A stretch of DNA of 64,000 nucleotides from Rhodovibrionaceae bacterium (GCA_028279885.1 JANQMX010000023.1:1-64000); one strand, 5' to 3'. Counted from the first letter of the stretch, positions 8,728-16,753 are shown. Notes: generated by a model not told the origin, from the letters alone. Numbers and translations: made by a program.

Positions 8728-8991
8728 ATGAACATCTCACGAAATGAACAGCGTGCACTGCACGTTCTGGCCCTTGGCGGCTGCATTCTGCACGAGCGCG
8801 GCGAGGGTCCTAAAATCACGTCGGTGACATGCGTCACGCGCGAGGGGATGGTCCTTGCCGACTTCGACCTGACTGTCTTCAACCGATTGCGGCGGAAACG
8901 GCTGATCGAATCTCGATCGGGCAGCCCCTATCGAATCTCGAAACGCGGCCGCAGCTCCGTTCGCGCACAGCTCGACAATCAGGGGGCGTGA
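8728..8991 (+). CDS. topAI: YjhX/TopAI-family toxin (topoisomerase I inhibitor homologue)
   Basis: The 87-aa product begins MNISRNEQRALHVLALGG and contains ITSVTCVTREGMVLADFDL and SPYRISKRG, ending VRAQLDNQGA. This is the full-length pattern of the UPF0386/YjhX family. E. coli YjhX (TopAI) is reported to bind and inhibit DNA topoisomerase I, and the neighbouring acetyltransferase YjhQ counteracts it. Here the gene is intact, but the partner just downstream is internally deleted. ATG 8728 matches the family start exactly. The strong leader structures upstream suggest tight control. Toxic activity in this organism is inferred from the family. Confidence 0.9.
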   Translation: MNISRNEQRALHVLALGGCILHERGEGPKITSVTCVTREGMVLADFDLTVFNRLRRKRLIESRSGSPYRISKRGRSSVRAQLDNQGA

Positions 8992-8992
8992 C

Positions 8993-9118
8993 ATGCTGAT
9001 CCGCAATGAAACGGCCGGCGACATCCCGGAGGTGGTTCAGGCCTTGCCCTTCGACGGCACCGAGCCGCGCGGAGAGCTGAGTCACCATTCGGCATTCGGT
9101 CTGGATCAGCCGGAGTGA
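8993..9118 (+). pseudogene. internally deleted GNAT acetyltransferase (yjhQ-type antitoxin remnant)
   Basis: A 41-codon frame starts 1 nt after the topAI stop. The first dozen residues, MLIRNETAGDIP, are the usual N-terminus of GNAT acetyltransferases. The following ALPFDGTEPRGELSHHSAFG looks like the C-terminal segment of YhbS/YjhQ-like acetyltransferases. The acetyl-CoA-binding core between them (normally more than 100 residues) is absent, as expected after a single in-frame internal deletion. It is unlikely to be an active acetyltransferase; whether the stub still binds TopAI is unknown. Bases 9119-9370 show no further gene. Confidence 0.75.
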
Positions 9119-9370
9119 CCAAAGGTCGGGCTGTCTCCACACGTGGTGCAGCCCGACCGCTCATCGTGGCTCTAGGTGAACGGCAGGAGAGGGTTCAAAG
9201 CGGTCGTAGGCGGCAAACACTCGGAAGGTTCACGGTCAATGCGCCGACGTCGTGCGCTTCCGCACAACTTGGCAAAACACGGCCATGCGGCATATCGCGC
9301 TGTGACGTTGTCGTAGCGACATGGCGAAGGAACAGTGCGCATCCTTATCCGGCCTCCGCTGACCGGTATG

Positions 9371-9916
9371 TCAGCCCCGGTCGATCATCGACCCTAGATG
9401 TTGCACGACGCGATCTCGGGTACGATCGTCCAACGGACGCAATCCCAAAACCTCCAGGAGCCACAATCCGTCCGTCGCCAAGAGCGCGATCGTGGCGTCG
9501 AGAGGGCTGTCGCTGTCGGCCGCAAAGTCGGCAAGCGTGTGCGCATAGCGCGGGGCGAACTCGGCCAGCACGTCCGGTTCGGCAAAGGCGGCGGCGAGCA
9601 GGGCCGCGTCGGGACGGAGATGCGCGCCGCGCGGACCCAGCATCCCCGCCACGTAGCCCTTTGCCATATGCCCGGATCCCTCGGGCAGGCTTGCGACCTC
9701 ATTCGCGACCGCCGCGTCCAGCCGGTCGAAGGCCCGCGCGAGCATCGCGCGGAGCAGGTCCCGCTTGCCGGCAAAGCGATACTGCAAGCCCCCCTTGCTG
9801 ATGCCCGAGCGCGCGGCGACGCGCGCTAGGGTCAGCGCAGCGACGCCCTGCTCGCGGACCAGCACCTCGGCCGCATCCAGCACCGCATTTTCGTCGATGG
9901 TTGGTTGACGTCCCAT
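9371..9916 (-). CDS. TetR-family transcriptional regulator
   Basis: A 181-aa one-domain regulator. The N-terminal helix-turn-helix region covers about residues 10-50 (AAEVLVREQGVAALTLARVA, then RSGISKGGLQYRFAGKRDLL). The effector domain contains MLGPRGAHLRPDAALLAAAF. It lies divergently from an SMR-type exporter gene, with a perfect 18-bp palindrome just upstream of its own start, and so most likely represses both. It starts at ATG 9916 with no competing start. A shorter decayed copy of its middle part lies at 8359-8453. Confidence 0.92.
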   Translation of the reverse strand: MGRQPTIDENAVLDAAEVLVREQGVAALTLARVAARSGISKGGLQYRFAGKRDLLRAMLARAFDRLDAAVANEVASLPEGSGHMAKGYVAGMLGPRGAHLRPDAALLAAAFAEPDVLAEFAPRYAHTLADFAADSDSPLDATIALLATDGLWLLEVLGLRPLDDRTRDRVVQHLGSMIDRG

Positions 9917-9930
9917 ACGCGCGTCCTATT

Positions 9931-9948
9931 AATCCGTCCGGACGGATT
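9931..9948. promoter_or_regulatory. 18-bp perfect palindrome, likely TetR operator
   Basis: AATCCGTCCGGACGGATT equals its own reverse complement. It sits 14 bp before the regulator start and 53 bp before the exporter start, the usual place for an autoregulated TetR operator controlling divergent genes. Confidence 0.75.
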
Positions 9949-10001
9949 GAAACTATGGACCCTTAAGGAATGCAAGCCCCCCAGATCTCGGAGCATCGAA
10001 A

Positions 10002-10355
10002 ATGACGGCACTCGGACTATCCGGCGTAACGGTTGCTTGGATCGCCCTCCTGACGGCCGGGCTGTTCGAAATCGGCTGGCCCGTGGGGCTCAAGATCTCC
10101 CAGCAACCCGGTCGGCTCGTGCTTGGCATCGTCTTGGCCGCGGTCTGCATTTTCATCTCGGGCGCCCTCTTGTGGTACGCCCAGAAGACGATCTCGATCG
10201 GAACGGCCTATGCGGTCTGGGTCGGCATTGGTGCTGCGGGAACCTTCCTTGTCGGCGTGGCCTTCTTCGGTGACACCGCCACGCTGGTCCGCGTGCTTGG
10301 CATCGTGCTGATCGTCGGCGGCGTCATTACGCTCAAGCTCGGCAGCGCAAGCTAG
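10002..10355 (+). CDS. SMR-family small multidrug/guanidinium exporter (SugE/Gdx-like)
   Basis: A 117-aa protein with four predicted membrane helices. AWIALLTAGLFEIGWPVGLK carries the membrane-embedded glutamate that binds cationic substrate and protons in the SMR family. Helix 4 is LVRVLGIVLIVGGVITLKLG. FEIGW and the GTAYAVWVGIGAAGT motif are closer to SugE/Gdx guanidinium exporters than to EmrE, but substrate assignment is inference. It is divergent from the TetR gene and shares the 9931-9948 operator. About seven residues precede the usual family start. Only one SMR gene is visible, so a homodimer is expected. Confidence 0.88.
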   Translation: MTALGLSGVTVAWIALLTAGLFEIGWPVGLKISQQPGRLVLGIVLAAVCIFISGALLWYAQKTISIGTAYAVWVGIGAAGTFLVGVAFFGDTATLVRVLGIVLIVGGVITLKLGSAS

Positions 10356-10441
10356 TCGCGACGATGTCCGGATGCCTCGCCCAACGGGCCCCGCCGGAAA
10401 AGAAGCGTCGTCGTCGCCGAGACTGCGTTGGCCGTCGCACG

Positions 10442-12139
10442 TCAAAGCGGCGAAAGACCGAACCGTGCCAACACGAGGTCCGCCGTTTCCAGCGCGCCTT
10501 CCACCCAGCCTTTCAAATTGGAGTAGGCTTCGCCGCAGATATAGAGCGGCACGCCGTCGATCGGATTGACCATCCGCTGCGCCACCTGGTCGCCGCGCAC
10601 GCCAATGCGCCAGAAGTGCCATCCGCCGCCGAAGGGATCGCCTTGCCAGTCGTGGAAGACCGCATCGATGATCTCAGGCGGCTCGGGAAGCCCGTGCACT
10701 TCGGCAAGCTGGCGCGCGGCCTCCTCAACCATGCGGCGGGGCGCGAGATGATCGCACCAATCACCGCCGCCAGCGGTGCAGGTTCCGGCGAAGAGATCGA
10801 ACGCCGCCGACCCATCGGCCGTCGGGGTTGGGAGCTGATCGCGCGGCGGCTGTAATGCGTTCCAAAAGTTGACGAACTCATCGTCATCGTAGCCCGCCAT
10901 CAACATGGCGCGCCCTTCGCTCGCCGGCCGGCCATCTGTCCGCGGCCAGTAGTAGATTTTGCGCAAGGGCAGGTTCGTTACGGACTCGCCTTGTTCGATG
11001 GGCGCCGTCGAGCCGCCGATCGCGCGCCACCAAGGCTGCTGGAAGGTGGCAAAGATCTTGAAGGCCGGGATCGGTTTTACGGTTGAGATCAGGCCCGTGA
11101 TCCCTTGCAGCAAACTGCTGCCGCCCGACAGCAACCGCAGCGCCCGCTGTGGCATGGCAAGGATGACGGAGTCGGCGGCAATCGCGCCGTCATCCAAATC
11201 GAGCCGGACTCCGGCTTCATCTGGTTCGCATCCCACCACGGTCGTGTTCATGCGGAGCGTTCCTCCCGCTTGAACGAACAGATCGGCCAAGGACTGCGGC
11301 ACCCTTTGATAGCCGCCGACAAAGGCCCGCTGGGTCGGGTCGAGGCCCAGCGACTCGTAATACCGCAGTATCTCCCCGACGATGTTTACGTTGGACACCG
11401 CAGAGTGGTAGCCGGTGCCCTGAAGGGCCATGTCGAGCGCCTCCGGGCTCAGCACGCGCAGCAACGCGTTCCACGCACCCTGCTCGTACAGCGGCACCCC
11501 CTCGAACATCGCCGAGTACGCCATCTCCTGCCGTGCCGCGGCGGTCGTCTTGGGATCATCGATGCCGGGAACGAGTTGGCCGTAGGCCCTGGCCAGCAGA
11601 TCGCTTGGCGCGATACCGCGTTCCGATGCCAGCAACTGGTAAGGAACCAAGTCGGGGACATTGACGAAGTCGCTGTTGCGCAGTCGAACGCCCCGCAGAT
11701 AGGCCAGGTTCTGCGGACCCGAGCCCGGGAAGTCGTAGGTTTGAAGCTGCCGGTCTGCAGGCAAGGCCGCGTTTATGGTCTCGACCGTTCGCACCAACCG
11801 CGTGTGCGCGGCGGGAACGAAACGCATGCCGCCCAGTTCGGCGACCATGTCGGGAATGCCGGGCGGGCGCACGGACAACAGCCGGCCGCCGATGCGGTTG
11901 CTTTGCTCCAAGAGAAGGATCCGGCGCCCGGGATCGGCTTGCTGAAGCCGCCAGGCGCAATAGGCGCCGGCCACACCGCCGCCGACAACCGCAACATCGA
12001 ATCGCTCGCCAGCGGATTGGGCCCAGGCCCGCCGACCAGCCAGCATGGGCGCGGCCGAAACCAGACCGGAGGCGCTCGCGAGCCCGGCCGCTTTGATCAG
12101 CGATCGGCGTGTCACGCCACCCCTGTCGTCTTTGGACAT
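10442..12139 (-). CDS. Tat-exported flavin amine / L-amino acid oxidase
   Basis: A 565-aa FAD enzyme. The N-terminus carries a twin-arginine signal (TRRSLIKAAGLASASGLVSA) ending near ARRAWAQ-type residues, so export as a folded flavoprotein is expected. The Rossmann motif is VAVVGGGVAGAYCAWRLQQA. An acidic residue ends the second strand (ILLLEQ), followed by the GG-doublet NRIGGRLLSV. A C-terminal substrate/FAD motif (PIDGVPLYICGEAYSNLKGW) matches the flavin amine oxidase family (L-amino acid or monoamine oxidase). ATG 12139 gives the canonical Tat leader. The substrate is unknown; peroxide would form in the periplasm. Confidence 0.87.
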   Translation of the reverse strand: MSKDDRGGVTRRSLIKAAGLASASGLVSAAPMLAGRRAWAQSAGERFDVAVVGGGVAGAYCAWRLQQADPGRRILLLEQSNRIGGRLLSVRPPGIPDMVAELGGMRFVPAAHTRLVRTVETINAALPADRQLQTYDFPGSGPQNLAYLRGVRLRNSDFVNVPDLVPYQLLASERGIAPSDLLARAYGQLVPGIDDPKTTAAARQEMAYSAMFEGVPLYEQGAWNALLRVLSPEALDMALQGTGYHSAVSNVNIVGEILRYYESLGLDPTQRAFVGGYQRVPQSLADLFVQAGGTLRMNTTVVGCEPDEAGVRLDLDDGAIAADSVILAMPQRALRLLSGGSSLLQGITGLISTVKPIPAFKIFATFQQPWWRAIGGSTAPIEQGESVTNLPLRKIYYWPRTDGRPASEGRAMLMAGYDDDEFVNFWNALQPPRDQLPTPTADGSAAFDLFAGTCTAGGGDWCDHLAPRRMVEEAARQLAEVHGLPEPPEIIDAVFHDWQGDPFGGGWHFWRIGVRGDQVAQRMVNPIDGVPLYICGEAYSNLKGWVEGALETADLVLARFGLSPL

Positions 12140-12228
12140 CGGCGAATCCTCCAGGCTTCGACTGCACCGCAAGTATTGCCGGGACTAGGCAAGACCACAA
12201 ATTGAACGGGGCCCCACTCGCCCGCGGG

Positions 12229-12867
12229 TCAGGTCAGCTCTCGCAGTCCCGTCGGCGTCTCGATCTCAGCCCGGTAGCGGACTTTGGCCCCCCGGACGAT
12301 GGCCGGCGGACGGTCGATGGCGAGGTCGCCATAAAGCGCCTCGATGGTTGCGGGCTCCGGATGCTCGAGGGTGAAGGAGCGGAGCCGCGCCCCGAGATCG
12401 GGAATCGCGGACGTCGGCTCAGGCACCCCTCGGCGGTCGATGAGCGAGGGGGCCGCGCCATCGAAGGGGAGCGAGCCGTCCTCGGGGATGGCGAAGGCGA
12501 ACGATGGATCGGCAGGCGGAAGCGGAACCTCGTCGCCGAAGACGGCGCGGTGGGTCGACAGAACGGAGGCCAGGTCCTCCGTGCCGGCCACCCATCCGCG
12601 CAGGCGCCGCCCTTCGGCCCAGTCCGATCTGACCTGCTCTTGGTCGTCGAGACCGAACCAGCGGGCCCGGCCGGGCGCGAGACCCTCCGGGTCAAGCGCC
12701 ACGATCTCGAGATAGACCGCGCCGCCGAGCTGAAGCCGGTGATTGTGGGTGCCCATATAGTCGTGGCGTGCGCCGAAGGGCACCGCGAGGCCCAGGCAGT
12801 CTTGGACATGCGCCACCCCTTCGCTCAGCGTCGGGGCGATCACGGTGATGTGGTCGAGCTTCAGCAC
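12229..12867 (-). CDS. glyoxalase-like (VOC superfamily) protein
   Basis: A 212-aa protein starting MLKLDHITVIAPTLSEGVAH. The first half has the VOC metal-ligand pattern LDHITVIAP and GTHNHRLQLGGAVYLEIVAL. The second half is a degenerate repeat (SFTLEHPEPATIEALYGDL). It fits the glyoxalase-like domain group (PF13468-like) of unknown reaction. It is the probable first gene of a minus-strand pair with the amine oxidase, separated by about 90 bp, which is not tight enough to prove an operon. Confidence 0.8.
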   Translation of the reverse strand: MLKLDHITVIAPTLSEGVAHVQDCLGLAVPFGARHDYMGTHNHRLQLGGAVYLEIVALDPEGLAPGRARWFGLDDQEQVRSDWAEGRRLRGWVAGTEDLASVLSTHRAVFGDEVPLPPADPSFAFAIPEDGSLPFDGAAPSLIDRRGVPEPTSAIPDLGARLRSFTLEHPEPATIEALYGDLAIDRPPAIVRGAKVRYRAEIETPTGLRELT

Positions 12868-13010
12868 CTGCGGAGACCTCCATTGCTATCCGACGCGCCC
12901 GGTCGAACCGACCTGCCGAGAAAATCGACCCGACCCTTTGGTTTTGAGGGGTCTTGAGCGATGAGACTCACTACCTAACCACCCTGTACTCGGCAATCCA
13001 GGAGACCAAC

Positions 13011-13424
13011 GTGCCACGAGAGACTTTTCAGCCGCCTGAGTTGTTCGACAGCAAGAAATGGGGATTTTCGCAGATTGTCGTCTCGCCACCCGGACGAACG
13101 GTGCATATCTCGGGTCAGGTCGCATGGGATGCGAGCGAGAGCGTCTTGGCCGACGACCTGGAGACTCAGTTCAGGAAAGCGCTGGAGCACGTGTTCATCG
13201 CCGTTCGCGCGGCAGGTGGCGAACCGGACGACCTCCAGTTCTTTCGCTTCTATATCCCGAACTTTCGGCCGGGGGAGGACGCGGAAACGATCGCGCGCGT
13301 TCTCGTCGATGTCTTCGGCACGGAGAACCCCCCGGGATCGTCTTGGATCGGCGTTCAAGCGCTCGCCCAGCCGGAGTTTCTGATCGAGGTTGAAGCGACG
13401 GCGATCATCCCGGACCCCGCATGA
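13011..13424 (+). CDS. RidA/YjgF-family enamine/imine deaminase
   Basis: A 137-aa protein from GTG 13011, preceded by a CAGGAG ribosome site. An in-frame ATG at 12954 would add 19 residues atypical of the family. RTVHISGQVAWDASESVLA and DLETQFRKALEHVFIAVRAA are the usual RidA core, and ALAQPEFLIEVEATAII is the C-terminal trimer motif carrying the conserved glutamate. The classical substrate-binding arginine region is replaced by FRFYIPNF, so it may belong to a divergent subgroup. Its stop overlaps the next start as ATGA. RidA proteins hydrolyse reactive enamines from PLP enzymes; the target here is unknown. Confidence 0.85.
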   Translation: MPRETFQPPELFDSKKWGFSQIVVSPPGRTVHISGQVAWDASESVLADDLETQFRKALEHVFIAVRAAGGEPDDLQFFRFYIPNFRPGEDAETIARVLVDVFGTENPPGSSWIGVQALAQPEFLIEVEATAIIPDPA

Positions 13425-14059
13425 CTCCCGAGGAGATCGTCCGCCGCTTCCCGCGGCTCTATCACGTGACCGAGCCCGGCGCGCACGAGAGTGTGCGCCG
13501 GCACGGGCTTCTCTCGACCGTCGCGTTGCTCGATCTCTTCGAGACGCCGGAGAGCGATCGGCTCCGCCTGTTGCGCGCGCGCCGGCCGGAGCCTGTGCCG
13601 CTCTCACACCCGGTCCATGGCGAGGCGATCCTGAACGACCAGCGCCCCTTGTCGATGAAAGCGCTGGAGAGCTGTCTCGACGACGGCATGGCGCCGGCCG
13701 ACTGGCTCGGCATGCTCAACGGCAAGGTGTTCTTCTGGCCGGATGAAAAGCAGTTGCAACGCTTGACCCAGGCGCGGGCCAACCGGGCGCGTCAGCGCGA
13801 GGTCCTCGTCTTCGACACGGCAGGGCTCATGGAGGAGAGCTTCGACCGCCTGCGCCTCTCGCCGATCAACACCGGCAATACGATGCGCCGCCCGGCCCGA
13901 CGCGGCCTCGCCACCTTCGCGCTGGCGAAAGACCACGCCTGGGAGGAGTGGCGCAGCCAGCGCGGAGGCCGCGACAGCGTGGTCGAGATCGCCATCGACC
14001 ATCGGGTTGCCTCGGCCGGCGATGCGCTTGTGGAGGTCAGGCGCGTCGGCGAGGCGTGA
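13421..14059 (+). CDS. DUF7002-like protein, possibly ADP-ribosyltransferase-like
   Basis: A 212-aa protein translationally coupled (ATGA) to the RidA gene. The N-terminal LYHVTEPGAHESVRRHGLL resembles the opening motif of DarT-like and other ART-fold proteins, in which the histidine contacts NAD. A middle GMLNGKVFFWPDEKQLQRL and a later TGNTMRRPARRGLATFALA follow. I assign it to the DUF7002 group from overall pattern; any ADP-ribosyltransferase activity is speculative. Its last 12-14 codons are duplicated at 16710-16753, beyond the ATPase gene, so its 3' end is an insertion boundary. Confidence 0.65.
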   Translation: MTPEEIVRRFPRLYHVTEPGAHESVRRHGLLSTVALLDLFETPESDRLRLLRARRPEPVPLSHPVHGEAILNDQRPLSMKALESCLDDGMAPADWLGMLNGKVFFWPDEKQLQRLTQARANRARQREVLVFDTAGLMEESFDRLRLSPINTGNTMRRPARRGLATFALAKDHAWEEWRSQRGGRDSVVEIAIDHRVASAGDALVEVRRVGEA

Positions 14060-14064
14060 CGACA
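14021..14064 (+). repeat. tail repeat C (3' end of the DUF7002-like gene, intact copy)
   Basis: GATGCGCTTGTGGAGGTCAG and onward to TGACGACA, covering the last codons, the stop and 5 nt beyond. 39 of 44 bases match the copy at 16710-16753, ungapped. Confidence 0.75.
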
Positions 14065-14140
14065 GGGCAGTGGAGCTTGGCCACCACTACCTATCGGCTT
14101 TGTGGCAAGCCACCGAAGTCTCCGATGCAAGTACACTTCC

Positions 14141-16480
14141 CTAAACAAGCTGCTCTTGGACTTCGTCGCCAAGACGAAGAACAGGCCAAAGTGCATGGTT
14201 AACGATGTATCTGGTAGCGCCTGCCCACTTTCTGATTCGAACCCTCAATAGTTCAATATTATAGTCCACATCGTAAATATATATTGGATCTTGTTCCGCT
14301 CTCTGCACGCCAAGAATACCATAATACATGAGGAAAGATATTACTCTTTCCGACTCTTCGCTCTCCAAACCAAAAAGCTGGATAAGAGTAGATAGTTCTT
14401 CATGAGAAAACGATGAGTTTTCCTCGGAGAACTCGTATACTAATTTGCGCGCCTTCGGGAAAATGTCAGTTAGTTCTCTATCTACTTCTGTGATTAGATC
14501 CTGAGAGTAAGTTCGCAGACCTCTAGCAATGTCTTCTACTTCTATTCTTTCATGACCTAGATTAATTGCGTAGCCGAGACTATGCCGGAAGATCTTTAAT
14601 AGATTTCTCGGTCGCATCAAGCTTCGATCAATCATGCAGTCGATTGATCTCTCCCCCGAATAGTGAGATACAGCAATTCTGCCCCAGAGACTCGGGAAGT
14701 CAGAGTTCACATCATCAGGCAACGAATACACCACTCTACGCTTCAAAACCTCGGACAATAAATCTCTATCCGACCAGTCCAAAGTTGCGCGCATTTCCTT
14801 TCCGTAGTCCGCTGAGCCTGCCATTAATAACGTGTAGACATCATCTCTCACAAATACCACAGAGCGAAAATCAATATCGGCCCGTCGGAGATTCCTCTCT
14901 AGCTTACGGCTGGCATCTATAAGACAGCGAAGAACAAATATATCAGTGTCACTGACGCCCTCAACACTCCAACCCTTATCTATGTTATCGAACAATAGCC
15001 AGACTTCGCCTTTAAATCTTAGATATTCACATAGATGCTCGAATACTCTTTTTATGTCATGAGTGTACAATATTTCTGTTAACTCTTCACTTGTTACATC
15101 AATCTTTTCGCTAGTAGTGAAGGCTGCTTGATAGTTGTTAGAAAGTGCCTCTGATAGCCGTAGTAGTCGCTCCGAAAAATCGCCGGCGACTGCCAGGTCA
15201 GACTCTCCGTAAAGCTCCCGTAGTCGGATGTACTTCTTCGTAAGTCTGTGATCGTGCAGATGGGAGGTTTGATCTTTCTCAAGAACTTTGTACGTAATCT
15301 CAAGTAGAAGTAGGTATTCCCAGAAGGCTGTTATAAGGTGTTGCCGCGCACCCTCAGCAAGGTAATTTAATACTCGCTCCTTAAGTTTTATAAGTTGATA
15401 TCCTTCGGGCTTGAGATCAACTACAATGTTTGCTTTGTTCTTTCTTTTTGTGTTGCGAAGCTGCACAAATAAGGCTGTCTTTCCTGACCCCTTTCGCCCC
15501 ACAACAAGATTCACTTCTCCACGTATCGCTCGCTGGTAGTCATCGGTTACAAGATAGTATTTAGAGAGCGTAGTCATTTCATTCTCTGCTGTCGGATCGC
15601 CGACGCGGAGCGTGCTCAATACACTGGCGACGTCGGCAACAGAAGCATCGTCGCGCTGTGTGTATTCTGTAATCTCCAACGAGAATTCTTGCACTACATC
15701 ACGAATATCGTCGGGGTGTCGGTACTTCTTGGTAATATCTCGAACATCCAGCGGTGGAATGTATTCGGTTGGATGGATAATCAGGGTGGGTAGTTCCAAT
15801 GCGACGGATAGACCAGCAACAAACATTGCGCGAAGATTATGCTCGCGTTGTCCATTCGCACCATCGCCAAGCAATGGCGCGACCACTCCTGCGGACTGCG
15901 AGACGTGGCGAATGGCGTCCATCGCGGCCATGCGGACATCTTCGCTAGGATTGAAGCTTCGGTACATCCACCGTGCTTTTTTGATCCGCGATACAAGAAT
16001 ACCGAACGCATCGGTGCGATATGGCGGTTCAACAATATAGACTGGAGCTTTATGATCGATGGTAGGTACTAATGGAATCGGGTCGAAACCGCTTCGAGTC
16101 AGAAGTAGCCTACTTAGATCTTCAGAGCTCAAGTATCCCTCATATCCTAGAGTATCAAATACACCAACAGAAGTCGCTAAATCCTTGTCTCCTGTCATTG
16201 CTTTATTTCTAAAAAGCAAGCATCGCTTGCCTTTTCCAATTGCGAAGCCAACTTCAAAGGCAACATTCGAATTGAGGAAAGTTATGTCTGCTGCTACGTA
16301 CGCACTTGTAGATATTTTCTCAAAAATTGGATTTGTTAGTGGAACACCCGCAACGTCGTTAACTTCCCAGGGTTCTATAATTGATTCGGGTGCAGACGCA
16401 TTGTATTTGCTGATTGCGCTACGGATGGTTTGGACGACCTCACCCGACTGTCCTGGATATGCGAAGAAGGCAGTCTGCAT
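14141..16480 (-). CDS. TIR-like / P-loop ATPase fusion protein, candidate defence effector
   Basis: A 779-aa cytoplasmic protein. Residues 1-140 include ISTSAYVAADITFLNSNVAF followed by EVGFAIG. This ADx(T/S)-N-NVxxExG pattern is typical of TIR-like/nucleoside-deoxyribosyltransferase-like folds that bind or cleave NAD-type nucleotides, with the glutamate as candidate catalytic residue. A P-loop NTPase follows: Walker A VVGRKGSGKTALF (about 324-336), Walker B VWLLFDNIDKGW (about 491-502) and a helical C-terminus. The architecture resembles the Sll1717-type P-loop ATPase group. Base composition is unlike its neighbours (24 G/C in the 60 bases from 14281). Flanking tail repeats mark it as an insertion. 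A defence role is inference. Confidence 0.7.
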   Translation of the reverse strand: MQTAFFAYPGQSGEVVQTIRSAISKYNASAPESIIEPWEVNDVAGVPLTNPIFEKISTSAYVAADITFLNSNVAFEVGFAIGKGKRCLLFRNKAMTGDKDLATSVGVFDTLGYEGYLSSEDLSRLLLTRSGFDPIPLVPTIDHKAPVYIVEPPYRTDAFGILVSRIKKARWMYRSFNPSEDVRMAAMDAIRHVSQSAGVVAPLLGDGANGQREHNLRAMFVAGLSVALELPTLIIHPTEYIPPLDVRDITKKYRHPDDIRDVVQEFSLEITEYTQRDDASVADVASVLSTLRVGDPTAENEMTTLSKYYLVTDDYQRAIRGEVNLVVGRKGSGKTALFVQLRNTKRKNKANIVVDLKPEGYQLIKLKERVLNYLAEGARQHLITAFWEYLLLLEITYKVLEKDQTSHLHDHRLTKKYIRLRELYGESDLAVAGDFSERLLRLSEALSNNYQAAFTTSEKIDVTSEELTEILYTHDIKRVFEHLCEYLRFKGEVWLLFDNIDKGWSVEGVSDTDIFVLRCLIDASRKLERNLRRADIDFRSVVFVRDDVYTLLMAGSADYGKEMRATLDWSDRDLLSEVLKRRVVYSLPDDVNSDFPSLWGRIAVSHYSGERSIDCMIDRSLMRPRNLLKIFRHSLGYAINLGHERIEVEDIARGLRTYSQDLITEVDRELTDIFPKARKLVYEFSEENSSFSHEELSTLIQLFGLESEESERVISFLMYYGILGVQRAEQDPIYIYDVDYNIELLRVRIRKWAGATRYIVNHALWPVLRLGDEVQEQLV

Positions 16481-16709
16481 TGTTCCTCAACGCTGGAGTT
16501 CGCGGCCCTAGCGAGATGACTTGAAGCCACTCGTTGCGTAGCAACTTGGCTGCTCAGCCAGCTAGGCCACTAGCAATGATGTGGCCATATCAGGGCGCCA
16601 ACAAGGTGTGCAAGAAATTCCGTGGGTTCTGCTACTCAGGCACACAGTGATCCGGTTTGGACGGGTTTAGCGCAAGCAGGATAGGTAACGCTTCGAGTTG
16701 ACAGCCAAT

Positions 16710-16753
16710 GATGCGGTCGTGGAGGTCAGGCGCGTCGGAGGGCCGTGACGACA
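16710..16753 (+). repeat. tail repeat D (decayed copy of the DUF7002-like gene end)
   Basis: GATGCGGTCGTGGAGGTCAG to TGACGACA matches 14021-14064 at 39 of 44 positions. No open DUF7002-like frame leads into it. It is fused directly to a relic of the membrane-protein gene region (16762-16875). Confidence 0.7.

Noticed and set aside
8085-9370. Integrated genetic element using tRNA-Ser as attachment site
   Set aside because: No duplicated tRNA 3' end and no integrase are visible; the region does hold scars (TetR relic, deleted yjhQ), so the idea remains possible but unsupported.
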